From contig NZ_CP023702.1 in assembly GCF_008704555.1 (NCBI RefSeq), positions 3,286,001 to 3,350,000 of the forward strand: a stretch of 64,000 nucleotides of DNA, read 5' to 3'. This DNA is from Streptomyces nitrosporeus. GTDB taxonomy: Bacteria; Actinomycetota; Actinomycetes; Streptomycetales; Streptomycetaceae. The position numbers and the translations under genes were made by a program. The notes below the pieces were generated by a model. It had not been told where the DNA came from. It made no database searches and saw only the letters and a program-made list of their open reading frames with translations. The stretch's first letter is position 1. Each line of letters opens with the position of its first letter. Below are positions 7,990 through 17,281 of the stretch, in pieces.

Positions 7990-8964
7990 GTGGACCGGGA
8001 GCCCGACGGGACCTACCCGCCGATCGAGCCGTACGACCACGGCATGCTGGATGCCGGTGACGGCAACCTCGTGTACTGGGAGGTCTGCGGCAACCCGGAC
8101 GGCAAGCCCGCCCTCGTCGTCCACGGCGGGCCGGGCTCCGGATGCGGGACCCGGCCCCGGCAGTACTTCGACCCGGACCTCTACCGGGTCGTCCTCTTCG
8201 ACCAGCGCAACTGCGGCCGCTCCACCCCGCACGCGAGCGACCCGGCCGCCGACATGCGGCACAACACCACCGCCCACCTGATCGCCGACATGGAACTGCT
8301 GCGCACCCGCCTCGGCATCGGACGGTGGCTGCTGTACGGCGGGTCCTGGGGTTCGACGCTGATCCTCGCGTACGCCCAGCGGTACCCGGAGCGTGTCTCC
8401 CAGATCGTGATCCCGGCCGTGACGACGACCCGGCGCAGCGAGACCGACTGGCTCTACCGGGGCGCCGGGCGCTTCTTCCCCGAGGCATGGGACCGCTTCC
8501 GGGCCGGCGTCCCGGAGGCCGAGGGCCCCCGGGACCTCGTCGCCGCCTACGCACGCCGGATGGAGAGCCCCGATCCGGAGGTCCGGGCACGGGCCACGGC
8601 CGACTGGTGCGCCTGGGAGGACGCGGTGCTCTCCCTGGAGACGTCCACCGGGCCCGCCCCCTACACCGGCCGTCCCGCCCCCGCCCGGCAGGCGTTCGTA
8701 CGGATCTGCGCGCACTACTTCTCGCACGCCGCATGGCTGGAGGAGGGACAGCTGATCCGCGACGCGCACCGGCTCGCGGGCATCCCCGGGGTGCTGGTGC
8801 ACGGGCGTTTCGACATGGGCGGGCCGCTGACGACCGCCTGGGAACTGGCGAGGGCCTGGCCGGACGCCGAACTGACGGTGATCGACGGCGACGGGCACCT
8901 CGGTGGCGCCGCGACCAGGCGGGCCGTGCTGGCCGCCCTCGACCGGTTCGCCCGGCACGCCTGA
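7990..8964 (+). CDS. pip: Proline iminopeptidase (alpha/beta hydrolase, S33)
   Basis: Releases N-terminal proline from peptides in the cytoplasm. 324 residues, the usual length. The oxyanion-hole motif HGGPGSG is at about 45-51, the nucleophile elbow GGSWGS has Ser119, the acid Asp lies in GRFDMG and the His in DGDGHLGG. The family stretch FDQRNCGRSTPHA is present, with Cys in place of the usual Arg or Gly. The GTG at 7990 is chosen because GGAAGG lies about 12-17 nt upstream and a TACCGT -10 at about 7956; upstream codons overlap the tRNA-like gene. Function is clear by family. Confidence 0.93.
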   Translation: MDREPDGTYPPIEPYDHGMLDAGDGNLVYWEVCGNPDGKPALVVHGGPGSGCGTRPRQYFDPDLYRVVLFDQRNCGRSTPHASDPAADMRHNTTAHLIADMELLRTRLGIGRWLLYGGSWGSTLILAYAQRYPERVSQIVIPAVTTTRRSETDWLYRGAGRFFPEAWDRFRAGVPEAEGPRDLVAAYARRMESPDPEVRARATADWCAWEDAVLSLETSTGPAPYTGRPAPARQAFVRICAHYFSHAAWLEEGQLIRDAHRLAGIPGVLVHGRFDMGGPLTTAWELARAWPDAELTVIDGDGHLGGAATRRAVLAALDRFARHA

Positions 8965-9143
8965 GGAGACGGCGACCGTACGAGCGGGGCCGATGCTCCG
9001 TCTGTCGCTCCCACCGGAAAGGTTCATCGGAGGTCCAGGCCATGACCCGGTCGTCCTTGCCGCGCTTGAGACCCGGGCTTTCATGTCCGGTGCTCGGTAC
9101 CGCGGCCCTCTCACGGCATGCGGGCAGGGGCTGTGACTTCCGG

Positions 9144-10541
9144 TCAGTCCGAGACGATGTCCACCGTGACCGATCCGTATGAGTAGGCGTGCCGCGCGTC
9201 GCCGTAATAGTGCGCGGTGTACTGCACGGAGCCCTTCACGCGTGGCAGGTCGACGAAGCTGAAGGTGCCGTCGGCAGCCACCGGGGCAGTGCCGATGTGG
9301 GTGCCCTCGCCGAGCGAGGGGTCGTCGAGCCGTATGACGTCGACTGTGGTGCCTGCGGCGAGGGGGACCGGCGAGACCACACGGCCCGTCAGCGTCAGGT
9401 CGTGGTTGCGCGGTGAGGCGGCGGGTGCCGTGAGGGTGAGGCTGGTGGCAACCTGCGGCATGTCCAGGACCCTCAGCCCCACGGACGTGGGGTGGCCCGC
9501 GCCGAGTTCGGTGACCGCGAAGAGACGCCCGCCGTCGGGCGCCCAGGCCAGGCCCGCCGAGCGGAGCCTGTCCTCGGGCGCGTACAGCTCGTCCGAGGTC
9601 GCCTGGAGGTCCCAGTCCTTGAACGGCGCCGTCTCACCCGGCGTGAAGAGCGAGATGTCCGGCTGTCCGCCGCCGGCGTAGGTGCCTGCGGCCATGGTGC
9701 CGTCCGGGGCGATGGCCACCGCTACGGGGTTGCCGTCGACCGCGTACTGGCCCTGGTGGGTCAGGTCCGTGGTGCTGAACACCTGGTGCGCGTCGGGCTC
9801 GGCGCAGGAGACGACCACCTGCCGCGCGTCCGGCGTCAGCGCAAGGTCCTGCAGGCTGGAGCATCCCTCAGGGCCGGGACCGACGGTCTGCTCGCGCCGC
9901 TCGGCCCGCCCGGAGCCCACGTCGTACAGCGCGACGGCGACCGAGTTGCCATCGGCCTCGGCGGCCACCAGGAGGTCCGGATCCGCCGGAGAGGCGACCA
10001 GGTACGGAAAGCCGCCGAAATCGTCCATGACGTGATCCAGGGTGACCGTCGGCTCAGCGCCCGAGAGGTCCACGGCGCCGAGCGCGCCCGTCCACGTGTC
10101 CTTGGCATAACCGAACCAGAGCTGACCGCCGGCCGTCGCCAGCGAGGTAGGGCCGGCGTACACGCCCGCACCGGTGCCGGTGTCGAACCGCGCGGTTTCC
10201 TGCAGGGTGGCGGTGTCCACAGCAGCGATCGCCCCGGCATCCCGCAACGCCACGTAGAGCGTCCCGGAGTCCGCAGAAAGAGCGAGCCCCCAGGCGCCGG
10301 CCGCACCGTCGATACGCTGTACGACCTGGCCCTGGTAGTCGGTCACCAGAACGCTGCCGCCGACCGGATCGCTGAGGAAGACGTGCTGGTGGACGCCATC
10401 GACCACGATGTCCTTGTACGAGCTGACCGGCAGCGCGCCGCTGTTGGCGTCCGCGCTGGCGGCGGGCGCTCCGGCACCCAGGAGCGCCAGCCCCAGGGCC
10501 GCGGTGAGCGCACCCCGCCCCGCTCGTCGTCGAGTCTTCAT
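9144..10541 (-). CDS. Secreted YncE-like beta-propeller protein with C-terminal Ig-like domain
   Basis: Secreted protein of 465 residues. The N-terminus (MKTRRRAGRGA followed by a hydrophobic core and ASADA) is a signal peptide. The central part is a run of blade-like repeats (SADSGTLYVALRD, TPDARQVVVSC, APDGTMAAGTYAG, APDGGRLFAVTELG) typical of YncE/YVTN beta-propellers. The last 90 residues (TSLTLTAPAAS to SVTVDIVSD) look like an Ig-like extracellular domain. ATG start with a GAGGGGGA Shine-Dalgarno. It is divergent from the secreted nuclease-like gene. Role unknown; cell-surface or matrix binding is only a guess. Confidence 0.85.
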   Translation of the reverse strand: MKTRRRAGRGALTAALGLALLGAGAPAASADANSGALPVSSYKDIVVDGVHQHVFLSDPVGGSVLVTDYQGQVVQRIDGAAGAWGLALSADSGTLYVALRDAGAIAAVDTATLQETARFDTGTGAGVYAGPTSLATAGGQLWFGYAKDTWTGALGAVDLSGAEPTVTLDHVMDDFGGFPYLVASPADPDLLVAAEADGNSVAVALYDVGSGRAERREQTVGPGPEGCSSLQDLALTPDARQVVVSCAEPDAHQVFSTTDLTHQGQYAVDGNPVAVAIAPDGTMAAGTYAGGGQPDISLFTPGETAPFKDWDLQATSDELYAPEDRLRSAGLAWAPDGGRLFAVTELGAGHPTSVGLRVLDMPQVATSLTLTAPAASPRNHDLTLTGRVVSPVPLAAGTTVDVIRLDDPSLGEGTHIGTAPVAADGTFSFVDLPRVKGSVQYTAHYYGDARHAYSYGSVTVDIVSD

Positions 10542-10965
10542 CTGTATGGTCCCCCTCTTCTTCGCCCGGCACGGACCGTTTCCGCACAGAGCGTGACGGA
10601 CGAGGCGGCTGGATCTTCCCGACCACCCGTCGTGACCATCAACTTAGGAGGTACCACTGACACATAGTCGGCCCTGGGCCTCGGGCCGCGACCGCCAACG
10701 GGCCGCCCATGGCCCGGGGGGCGATCCAGGACCACTGCCGGCCGGGTCCTGCCGGCTACAAGGTCCTGCGCCAACTGGTCCTGACCGACCGCCTCCAGCG
10801 CTCTCCCAGCGGCAAGGCCGGCTACCGCTGGGTCCGCACGACGGCGGTGGACGCCGCCGCGGGGGCGGAGGGACCCGTCCAGAGCAAGTTCCTTATAGTC
10901 CTGGGGCCGTCCTGGCCTCCAGGGCGGGGGGACGCGGACACCCATACGTTCGCTTGTGAGCTGAC
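10542..10965. other. Intergenic region between two secreted-protein genes
   Basis: Divergent promoter region of 424 nt. A strong AGGAGGT occurs at about 10645-10653 but is not followed by a start codon at a suitable distance. An 86-codon open frame (10709-10969) overlaps the downstream start by ATGA but shows no recognisable domain, so I leave it uncalled. No tRNA or repeat seen. Confidence 0.5.
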
Positions 10966-13197
10966 ATGAGAAGATTCGCGGCCCGATGGCTGCACGCGTG
11001 GGCGCCCGCTCTGGCCGCCGTCCTGCTCGTCGGGGGCCAGGCGACGCCCGCCACGGCCCTCGTCCCCGGGGACCCGACGGCGACCGGCCACACCCGCGAG
11101 TCGGTGCGCGCGGCAACCTGGAACATGTGTGGGGAGGCAGGCGGTCGGACCGCCTCGGATGCCGGGTACTGCCCCTGGCGGAACGGCGCCGCCACCGGAC
11201 GGTACGACGAGGACGGCTTCTCGATCCCCGACGGCTCCGGTCCGCGCAGGAAGATGGAGGGTGTCGTCAGGCTCATCAACGAGCGCAAGCTCAACGCCGT
11301 GCTCCTCCAGGAGGTCTGCGTCGGCAGGACACCGGGTGACGCCACCGGAACGAGCCACCTCGACGAACTCAAGAAGCTCCTCCCCGCAGGCGAGTGGAGC
11401 TTCGCCTCGGCAGGTGTGACCCGGCCCGACGACCCGCATGGGGTGGAGCCCGAGCGCAGGGACCCCGAGCTCCTCGACTCCGAGGGCTCGGACTGCCGTG
11501 GCGATCACCTGACCGGCACGCTGAGCAACGCCATCGCCGTCAAGGGAAAGATCACCTGGCGGTCGGAGGACGACTTCGGGACTCCGGTCGGCACCGGCCT
11601 CTCCATGAACAGCGGCACCATCCTCTGTGCCGAGGTGGAGGGCTGGGAAAGCCACCTGTGCAGCACGCACATCTCCAACTTCCACTCCGACACGACGAAG
11701 GAGAAGAAGGAGCCGCACTGGGAGGTCCCGATCTCGACGGATACGGCAGCGGCCTACTACCAGAAGCAGCTCGACATCGTCGAGCGGGTCGTGAAGCGGT
11801 TCCCGTCCGTGGTCCTGGGCGGTGACTTCAACACCAGCAATCAGACAACGCTCAAGCCGCTCTACGACCTGATGGCCGAGTGCGACCAGCGAGCGTACTT
11901 CCCCGGCGACGCCGTCAACGAGCACACGAAGCTCACACGGGGTAACGAGGTCACATCGGCCAACGGCGGATACACGTCGTACACCATGACCTCGTCCAAG
12001 ATCGACTACCTCTTCTCGACCGGCGGTTTCACCGGCTGCGACTCACGGACTGAGTTCGGCGACAGCACGGACTACCTGGTCGCGACCCAGTCGGAGTGTC
12101 ACCTGGGCAAGAGGAACTGCAGGCCCGACGACGACGCCTACTCCGACCACACCCCGGTCTACGGCTACACCCAGGGCGGCCCCGCCGTCTCCTGGAAGCT
12201 CGACGGCAGCGCCACCGCGACGACCGGCCCGACAGACGAGCTGAACGGCTCGAGCGGTGACGGTACGAGCGACTGGCGGACGGCCGAGCACGGCGGAGCG
12301 CTGTACATGGACGGCCGGGTGGACGAGGCCATCGTCGCCCGCGCTCCCGCGGTCGACACCACACACAGCTTCACCGTCTCCGCCTGGGCCAAGCTCGACG
12401 CCGACGCGGGCACGTCCGCCGTTGTGTCTCAGGACGGCACCCGGGTCAGCGGCATGATCCTCTTCTACAACGCGGGCGACAACTCCTGGCGCTTCGGCCT
12501 GCCGAGGGCCGACGCCGACGGCTGGAACATCGACCAGGCCGTCGCGCCCGGCGCGGTCAAGGGCCGGTGGACCAGGCTCACCGGCGTCTACGACGCCTCC
12601 ACCGGCAAGGTGAGCCTCTTCGTCGACGGCACGAAGGAAGCCGAGACCACGCACACCGCCAGGTGGGCCGCGGCCGGCCCCTTCGTCGTCGGCCGCGACC
12701 TCGTCAGCGGCGTGCGGAATGCCGGCTTCAAGGGCCACATCCAGCGGGCCGAGGCATTCTCCTACGCCCTGCGCGACGACCAGGTCGCCTCGTACTCCGG
12801 GACCATGACGGCCCCGACCGACAAGAGCGTCGCGATGCCCGTCGTCGAAGGCATGAACTCCCAGGGCTGTCACCAGCACGGCGACCTGTACGGAAACGCC
12901 TTCGGCACCGCCGCCACGCTCACGCCGACGCTCACCGCGACGGTCCGGCACCCCGACCCGTCCAAGGACGTGTGGGCCGAGTTCTCCCTGTGGGACAACA
13001 CCACCTCGACCCAGATCCTGAGCCTGGGCACGCCGGGCTCGAAGAGTTCCACGGTCAAGGGCCAGGGCACCGTCTCGCTCACCGTCCCGACGCTCACCCC
13101 CGGCCACAGCTACGGCTGGAGGGTCCGGACGGCCGACGCGACGACCAACAACAACCCCGTCTCCGCCAACTGCCACTTTCTGACGCCCGCCGCCTGA
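10966..13197 (+). CDS. Secreted endonuclease/exonuclease/phosphatase protein with LamG domain
   Basis: Exported modular protein of 743 residues. After a signal peptide (hydrophobic 11-31), an endonuclease/exonuclease/phosphatase domain runs to about 405: TWNMCGE, LLQEVC with the metal-binding Glu, GGDFNTSN, KIDYLFST and the final SDHTPVYG. A LamG/concanavalin-type domain follows (SFTVSAWAKLDAD, LTGVYDASTGKVSLFVDG, about 460-600). The last 120 residues (CHQHGDLYG to SANCHFLTP) form a beta-rich domain found after LamG in other secreted actinobacterial proteins. Several Cys suggest disulphides. The activity could be DNase, RNase or phosphodiesterase. A perfect terminator follows. Confidence 0.87.
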   Translation: MRRFAARWLHAWAPALAAVLLVGGQATPATALVPGDPTATGHTRESVRAATWNMCGEAGGRTASDAGYCPWRNGAATGRYDEDGFSIPDGSGPRRKMEGVVRLINERKLNAVLLQEVCVGRTPGDATGTSHLDELKKLLPAGEWSFASAGVTRPDDPHGVEPERRDPELLDSEGSDCRGDHLTGTLSNAIAVKGKITWRSEDDFGTPVGTGLSMNSGTILCAEVEGWESHLCSTHISNFHSDTTKEKKEPHWEVPISTDTAAAYYQKQLDIVERVVKRFPSVVLGGDFNTSNQTTLKPLYDLMAECDQRAYFPGDAVNEHTKLTRGNEVTSANGGYTSYTMTSSKIDYLFSTGGFTGCDSRTEFGDSTDYLVATQSECHLGKRNCRPDDDAYSDHTPVYGYTQGGPAVSWKLDGSATATTGPTDELNGSSGDGTSDWRTAEHGGALYMDGRVDEAIVARAPAVDTTHSFTVSAWAKLDADAGTSAVVSQDGTRVSGMILFYNAGDNSWRFGLPRADADGWNIDQAVAPGAVKGRWTRLTGVYDASTGKVSLFVDGTKEAETTHTARWAAAGPFVVGRDLVSGVRNAGFKGHIQRAEAFSYALRDDQVASYSGTMTAPTDKSVAMPVVEGMNSQGCHQHGDLYGNAFGTAATLTPTLTATVRHPDPSKDVWAEFSLWDNTTSTQILSLGTPGSKSSTVKGQGTVSLTVPTLTPGHSYGWRVRTADATTNNNPVSANCHFLTPAA

Positions 13198-13215
13198 TCC
13201 CTGCAGGCGAACCCC

Positions 13216-13252
13216 GCGTGCCCCGGCCGGAAGGTCCCCGGCCGGGGCACGC
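13216..13252 (+). terminator. 15-bp perfect stem-loop terminator
   Basis: GCGTGCCCCGGCCGG (13216-13230) and its exact inverse at 13238-13252 enclose a 7-nt loop, 19 nt after the stop of the secreted nuclease-like gene. No T-run follows, as is usual for Streptomyces terminators. Confidence 0.75.
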
Positions 13253-13388
13253 ACCGGGTGCGCCATCGGACGCGCACAACGACCGGCCCCCCGGCCCCGG
13301 TGCGGTGCCGAATGCCGTCACTGAGACCCGACACAACGAGCAGCCCGGCAAAGGTTCCCGGTCACAGCACTGTGCGGGAACGCGACTG

Positions 13389-13404
13389 TGCGCGTTGTCG
13401 CGCA
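13389..13404. promoter_or_regulatory. Small dyad upstream of aldo/keto reductase
   Basis: TGCGCGTTGTCGCGCA has perfect 6-bp arms around TTGT, about 65 nt upstream of the reductase ATG. A nearby CACAGCACTGTG (about 13363-13374) is a second short dyad. Either could be an operator; nothing identifies the binder. Confidence 0.3.
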
Positions 13405-13468
13405 AACGGAGGCGGGTGAGTGCCCGACTCTTGCTTGGAGCGCACTCGAAGGCGTTGGCTTGGGACCC

Positions 13469-14464
13469 ATGAAGTACACGCAGCTCGGACGCACCGGACT
13501 CAAAGTCAGCCGCCTCGTCCTGGGGACGATGAACTTCGGCCCCCAGACCAACGAGAGCGACAGCCACGCCCTCATGGACGCCGCCCTGGAGGCCGGCGTC
13601 AACTTCTTCGACACGGCCAACGTGTACGGCTGGGGCGAGAACAAGGGCCGCACCGAGGAGATCATCGGCACCTGGTTCGCCCAGGGCGGCGACCGCCGGG
13701 ACAAGGTCGTCCTCGCGACCAAGGTCTACGGCAACATGGGCCCCGACGGCGAGGCGTGGCCCAACCACGACAAGCTGTCCGCCCTGAACATCCGGCGTGC
13801 CGTCGACGCCAGTCTCAAGCGGCTCCAGACCGACCACATCGACCTGTACCAGTTCCACCACGTCGACCGGTCCACCCCGGTCGAGGAGATCTGGCAGGCC
13901 ATCGACGTACTGATCCAGCAGGGCAAGATCCTCTACGCCGGCTCGTCCAACTTCTCCGGCTACAAGATCGCCCAGGCCAACGAGCGGGCCCGGCAGCGGG
14001 GCAGTTACGGCCTGGTCAGCGAGCAGTGCATCTACAACCTGATGCAGCGCGGCGCCGAGATGGAGGTCATCCCGGCCGCCCAGGAGTACGGCCTCGGGGT
14101 CATCCCGTGGTCCCCGCTGCACGGCGGGCTGCTCGGCGGGGCGATCCGCAAGGAGCGGGAGGGCGGCGGCGCCCGGTCCACGTCCGGCCGCTCCGGCGAC
14201 GCGCTCGCCGACCCGAAGCTGCGGGCCCAGGTCCAGGCCTACGAGGACCTGCTGGAGAAGCACGGTCTGGAGCCCGGCGAGGCGGGGCTGGCCTGGCTGC
14301 TGACCCGGCCCGGTGTCACCGGGCCGATCTCCGGCCCCCGCACCCGGGAACAGCTCGACTCCGCGCTGCGCGCGGTGGAGCTGGAGCTCTCCGAGGAGGT
14401 GCTGGCCGGTCTGGACGAGATCTTCCCGGGCCCCGGCCCGTCCCCGGAGAACTTCGCCTGGTAA
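13469..14464 (+). CDS. Aldo/keto reductase
   Basis: NADPH-dependent aldo/keto reductase of 331 residues, YghZ/Kv-beta-like type. Catalytic tetrad: D48 (FFDTANVYG), Y53, K85 (LATKVYG) and His at about 130 (YQFHHVD). The NADP-binding C-terminal half has GSSNFSGYK, QCIYNLMQR and SGPRTREQLDSAL. The ATG at 13469 starts the conserved MKYTQLGRTGLKVS; the longer frame from 13388 is rejected because it runs through a dyad and is not family-like. The natural substrate is unknown. Confidence 0.93.
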   Translation: MKYTQLGRTGLKVSRLVLGTMNFGPQTNESDSHALMDAALEAGVNFFDTANVYGWGENKGRTEEIIGTWFAQGGDRRDKVVLATKVYGNMGPDGEAWPNHDKLSALNIRRAVDASLKRLQTDHIDLYQFHHVDRSTPVEEIWQAIDVLIQQGKILYAGSSNFSGYKIAQANERARQRGSYGLVSEQCIYNLMQRGAEMEVIPAAQEYGLGVIPWSPLHGGLLGGAIRKEREGGGARSTSGRSGDALADPKLRAQVQAYEDLLEKHGLEPGEAGLAWLLTRPGVTGPISGPRTREQLDSALRAVELELSEEVLAGLDEIFPGPGPSPENFAW

Positions 14465-14504
14465 CCGGACCGGCGCACGCCGTGCGGCCGTCCTCGCCGT
14501 GGGC

Positions 14505-14594
14505 TCAGCCCCCGAGGGCGGCCGCCACCGCGACAACAGCGAACATCAGTACGAGTACGGCCGCCATGACGCGGTTCCTGGTCTTCGGGTCCAC
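14505..14594 (-). CDS. 29-residue single-pass membrane protein
   Basis: Very small gene starting GTG at 14594: basic head (VDPKTRNRV) followed by one hydrophobic helix (MAAVLVLMFAVVAVAAALGG) and stop. The pattern of charged N-terminus plus one helix, third-position GC bias and close spacing downstream of thpR (22 nt) support it as a real small membrane protein. Its function is unknown. It would be co-transcribed after thpR. Confidence 0.6.
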   Translation of the reverse strand: MDPKTRNRVMAAVLVLMFAVVAVAAALGG

Positions 14595-14616
14595 CCGACG
14601 AGCGTAACCGCCCGGC

Positions 14617-15231
14617 TCACCGCCCCAGCGGCCAGCCCCGTACCACCTCGTACCGCGGCTGCTCCCCGGGCACCCCGCTCACCGGCGGGTTGCTGCGGAC
14701 CAGGGCCAGCTCCCCGGCCTCCCAGGGCGTCCCCTCGAAGCGCTCCAGGGCCGCGGTGTACGGGGTGAGGTCGGCCGGCACCCGGCTGCGGGCCAGGGTG
14801 AGGTGGGGGACGTAGGAGCGGTGCCCCTCCATCGGTACCCCGGCCCGGCGGGCCGCCGCCCCGGCGCGGTCCGCCAGCAGCCGCAGTGTGTCGAGCCCGC
14901 CCGCGGCCCCCGCCCACAGGGCCCGCCCGTCGAACCTGCCGCCGCCCCTCAGCCGGAGCTCGAAGCGCCCGGTGCGGTGGGCGGCCCGCTCCAGCCGTTC
15001 GTACAGACCGGGCAGCAGTTCCTCCTCCACGTGCCCGAAGAAGGCCGAGGTGAAGTGCCAGCCCGCCCGGCCCGTCCAGCGCAGCTCCCCGGCGCCGGGC
15101 AGCCGGCGCAGCGGTGCGACGGCCGCCGCCAGCTCGTCCGCCGCGGCCCCGGGCGGCAGGACCGCGGCGAAGAGCCGCTGGGCGCGAGGGGTGTCCACGG
15201 GGCTGCCGGCACTGTTCGCGGGACCGCTCAT
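14617..15231 (-). CDS. thpR: RNA 2',3'-cyclic phosphodiesterase
   Basis: 2H phosphoesterase opening 2',3'-cyclic phosphates of RNA ends to 2'-phosphates. 204 residues. The two signature motifs are HFTSAFFG and HLTLARSR (H-x-T-x, where the second T is conserved). The RLFAAVLPP stretch near the N-terminus matches the family start. The ATG at 15231 is used; a GTG at 15198 would give a more typical short N-terminus. Probably co-transcribed with the 29-residue membrane protein downstream. Confidence 0.9.
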   Translation of the reverse strand: MSGPANSAGSPVDTPRAQRLFAAVLPPGAAADELAAAVAPLRRLPGAGELRWTGRAGWHFTSAFFGHVEEELLPGLYERLERAAHRTGRFELRLRGGGRFDGRALWAGAAGGLDTLRLLADRAGAAARRAGVPMEGHRSYVPHLTLARSRVPADLTPYTAALERFEGTPWEAGELALVRSNPPVSGVPGEQPRYEVVRGWPLGR

Positions 15232-15346
15232 ACGGCGAGTCTGGCAGCGTTCCCGCACCCGCGGGGACGGGTTCCGCGGAGGCGTGCCCCACGGTTCCCG
15301 ATGTGGAGGCGGGCGGAGCCGCGGGCCGGGGCCCGGAGAACGGCGG

Positions 15347-15375
15347 CCGCCCCCTCCCGGCGGGGGAGGGGGCGG
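15347..15375 (-). terminator. 12-bp stem-loop terminator of the MFS gene
   Basis: CCGCCCCCTCCC (15347-15358) pairs exactly with 15364-15375 around a 5-nt loop, 25 nt beyond the stop of the MFS gene on the minus strand. Confidence 0.65.
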
Positions 15376-15399
15376 ATGCGGCGGGCCGGGCGGCGGCTC

Positions 15400-16734
15400 T
15401 CAGGCCGCCGTCGCCAGCCGTTCACGCGGGACGAACCGCACATGCGGGTGGCCGGGCCGCAGGTCGACCTTGAGGCGCAGTCCGCCGACGCGGGTCAGCA
15501 TGAAGCCGACGCCGAGCGCGGCCAGCACGGAGACCGCGCCGCCGGCCATCATGCCGGTCCTCGCGCCGTAGGTGTCGCTGATCCAGCCGACGATCGGGGC
15601 GCCCACCGGCGTGCCCCCGGCGAAGACCATCATGTAGAGGCTCATCACCCGGCCGCGCATCGCGGGGTCCGCGGCCATCTGGACGCTGGTGTTGGCGCTG
15701 ATGTTGGTCGTCATGCCGATCATGCCGATCGGGACCAGCAGCAGCGAGAAGAGCCAGACCGTCGGGGAGAGCGCCGCGACGATCTCCAGCAGGCCGAACA
15801 CGGTGCCCGCGCCCACCACCATCCGCAGCCGCGAGGAACGGCGCCGGGCGGCCAGCAGGGCCCCGCAGAGGGAGCCGGCCGCCATCAGGATGTTGAAGAA
15901 GGAGTACATCCCCGCGCCGCCGTCGAAGATCTCGTCGGCGAAGGCGGTGAGCCAGATCGGGAAGTTGAAACCGAAGGTCCCCACGAAGCCGACCAGCACG
16001 ATGGGCCAGATCAGGTCGGGCCTGCCCGAGACGTAGCGCAGCCCCTCGCGCAGCTGGCCCTTGGCCCGCTTGACGGTGACGGAGGCGTGCAGCTCGTCGG
16101 TGCGCATCATCATCAGGCCGACCAGCGGGGCGATGAACGACAGCCCGTTCAGCATGAAGGCCCAGCCGCTGCCGACCGTGGTGATGAGGACACCCGCGAC
16201 GGCGGGTCCGATGAGCCGGGCGGACTGGAAGTTCGCGGAGTTCAGGCTGACGGCGTTGCGCAGCTGTGCGGGGCCGACCATCTCGGAGACGAACGACTGG
16301 CGCGCCGGGTTGTCGACGACGGTCACCATGCCGAGCAGGAAGGCGATCAGGTAGACGTGCCAGACCTCGACGACGCCGGAGAGGGTCAGTACGGCGAGTG
16401 CGACGCCGCACAGGCCGAGCGCTGCCTGGCTGATGAGGAGCAGACGCCGCTTCGGGAGCCGGTCGGCGATCACACCGCCGTACAGGCCGAAGAGCAGCAT
16501 CGGGAGGAACTGGAGGGCCGTGGTGATGCCGACGGCCGTGGCGGACCCGGTGAGGCTCAGGACGAGCCAGTCCTGCGTGATGCGGGACATCCAGGTGCCG
16601 GTGTTGGAGATCACGGCGCCCGTGGCGAACAGGCGGTAGTTGCGGATCTTCAGCGACGAGAAGGTCCCGCCGGTCTTGCTCTCGTGGGTGGAAGTCGGTG
16701 CGGGGGCGGAGTCTGCTCCGGATCCCGTACTCAA
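15400..16734 (-). CDS. MFS transporter, EntS/enterobactin-exporter-like
   Basis: Inner-membrane exporter of 444 residues with about 12 hydrophobic segments. The N-terminal FATGAVISNTGTWMSRITQDWLV and DNPARQSFVSEMVG stretches are typical of the MFS_3 (EntS-like) group, with a loop motif GVIADRLPKRRLLL between helices 2 and 3. The start is TTG at 16734, supported by a strong GGAGG nine nucleotides upstream. It follows the MarR gene on the same strand with 88 nt between, so the two probably form an operon with MarR repressing efflux. Substrate unknown. Confidence 0.9.
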   Translation of the reverse strand: MSTGSGADSAPAPTSTHESKTGGTFSSLKIRNYRLFATGAVISNTGTWMSRITQDWLVLSLTGSATAVGITTALQFLPMLLFGLYGGVIADRLPKRRLLLISQAALGLCGVALAVLTLSGVVEVWHVYLIAFLLGMVTVVDNPARQSFVSEMVGPAQLRNAVSLNSANFQSARLIGPAVAGVLITTVGSGWAFMLNGLSFIAPLVGLMMMRTDELHASVTVKRAKGQLREGLRYVSGRPDLIWPIVLVGFVGTFGFNFPIWLTAFADEIFDGGAGMYSFFNILMAAGSLCGALLAARRRSSRLRMVVGAGTVFGLLEIVAALSPTVWLFSLLLVPIGMIGMTTNISANTSVQMAADPAMRGRVMSLYMMVFAGGTPVGAPIVGWISDTYGARTGMMAGGAVSVLAALGVGFMLTRVGGLRLKVDLRPGHPHVRFVPRERLATAA

Positions 16735-16822
16735 AAGAGTTCGCCTCCTCTGGCTTATCGGCGTACGTGCTGACGGGGACGCGCGAAAGGGTGCTCCGGA
16801 CCTCGGTCCGGGGCACCCCGGG

Positions 16823-17263
16823 TCACAGGTGGGCCAGCTTCTCCAGCACGGGCGCGGCGGCCCGCAGCTTCTCCCACTCGTCCTCGTCCAGGCCCTCGGC
16901 GAGGCCGGCCAGCCAGGCGTTCCGCTTGGAACGGCTCTCGGCGAGCATGGCTTCCGCCTGCTCGGTGCGGCTGACCATCTTCTGCCGACGGTCATCGGGG
17001 TGCGGTTCCAGCCTGACCAGGCCCTTGGCCTCCAGCAACGCGACGATGCGGGTCATCGACGGCGGCTGTACGTGTTCCTTTCGGGCCAGCTCACCGGGTG
17101 TGGCGGAGCCGCAGCGGGCGAGGGTCCCGAGCACCGACATCTCGGTGGGGCTCAGCGACTCGTCGACGCGCTGGTGCTTCAGACGCCGGCCCAGGAGCAT
17201 CACGGCGGAGCGAAGGGAGCTCACGGCGGCGGCACTCTCGCCGTCGTGGATCAGGTCAGGCAT
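16823..17263 (-). CDS. MarR family transcriptional regulator
   Basis: Dimeric winged-helix repressor of 146 residues. The DNA-binding region runs from LSPTEMSVLGTLARCG through PGELARKEHVQPPSMTRIV, with the wing LVRLEPHPDDRRQKMV carrying the family D-x-R-R motif. It lies directly upstream of the MFS exporter gene and most likely senses a ligand of that pump. A palindrome over its promoter (17282-17294) fits autorepression. Confidence 0.93.
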   Translation of the reverse strand: MPDLIHDGESAAAVSSLRSAVMLLGRRLKHQRVDESLSPTEMSVLGTLARCGSATPGELARKEHVQPPSMTRIVALLEAKGLVRLEPHPDDRRQKMVSRTEQAEAMLAESRSKRNAWLAGLAEGLDEDEWEKLRAAAPVLEKLAHL

Positions 17264-17281
17264 GGTCCTTAGCGTAACTCA

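Noticed and set aside
10709..10969. 86-codon frame overlapping the start of the secreted nuclease-like gene
   Set aside because: No domain, no Shine-Dalgarno and unusual composition. A remnant of an older gene is possible but cannot be supported.
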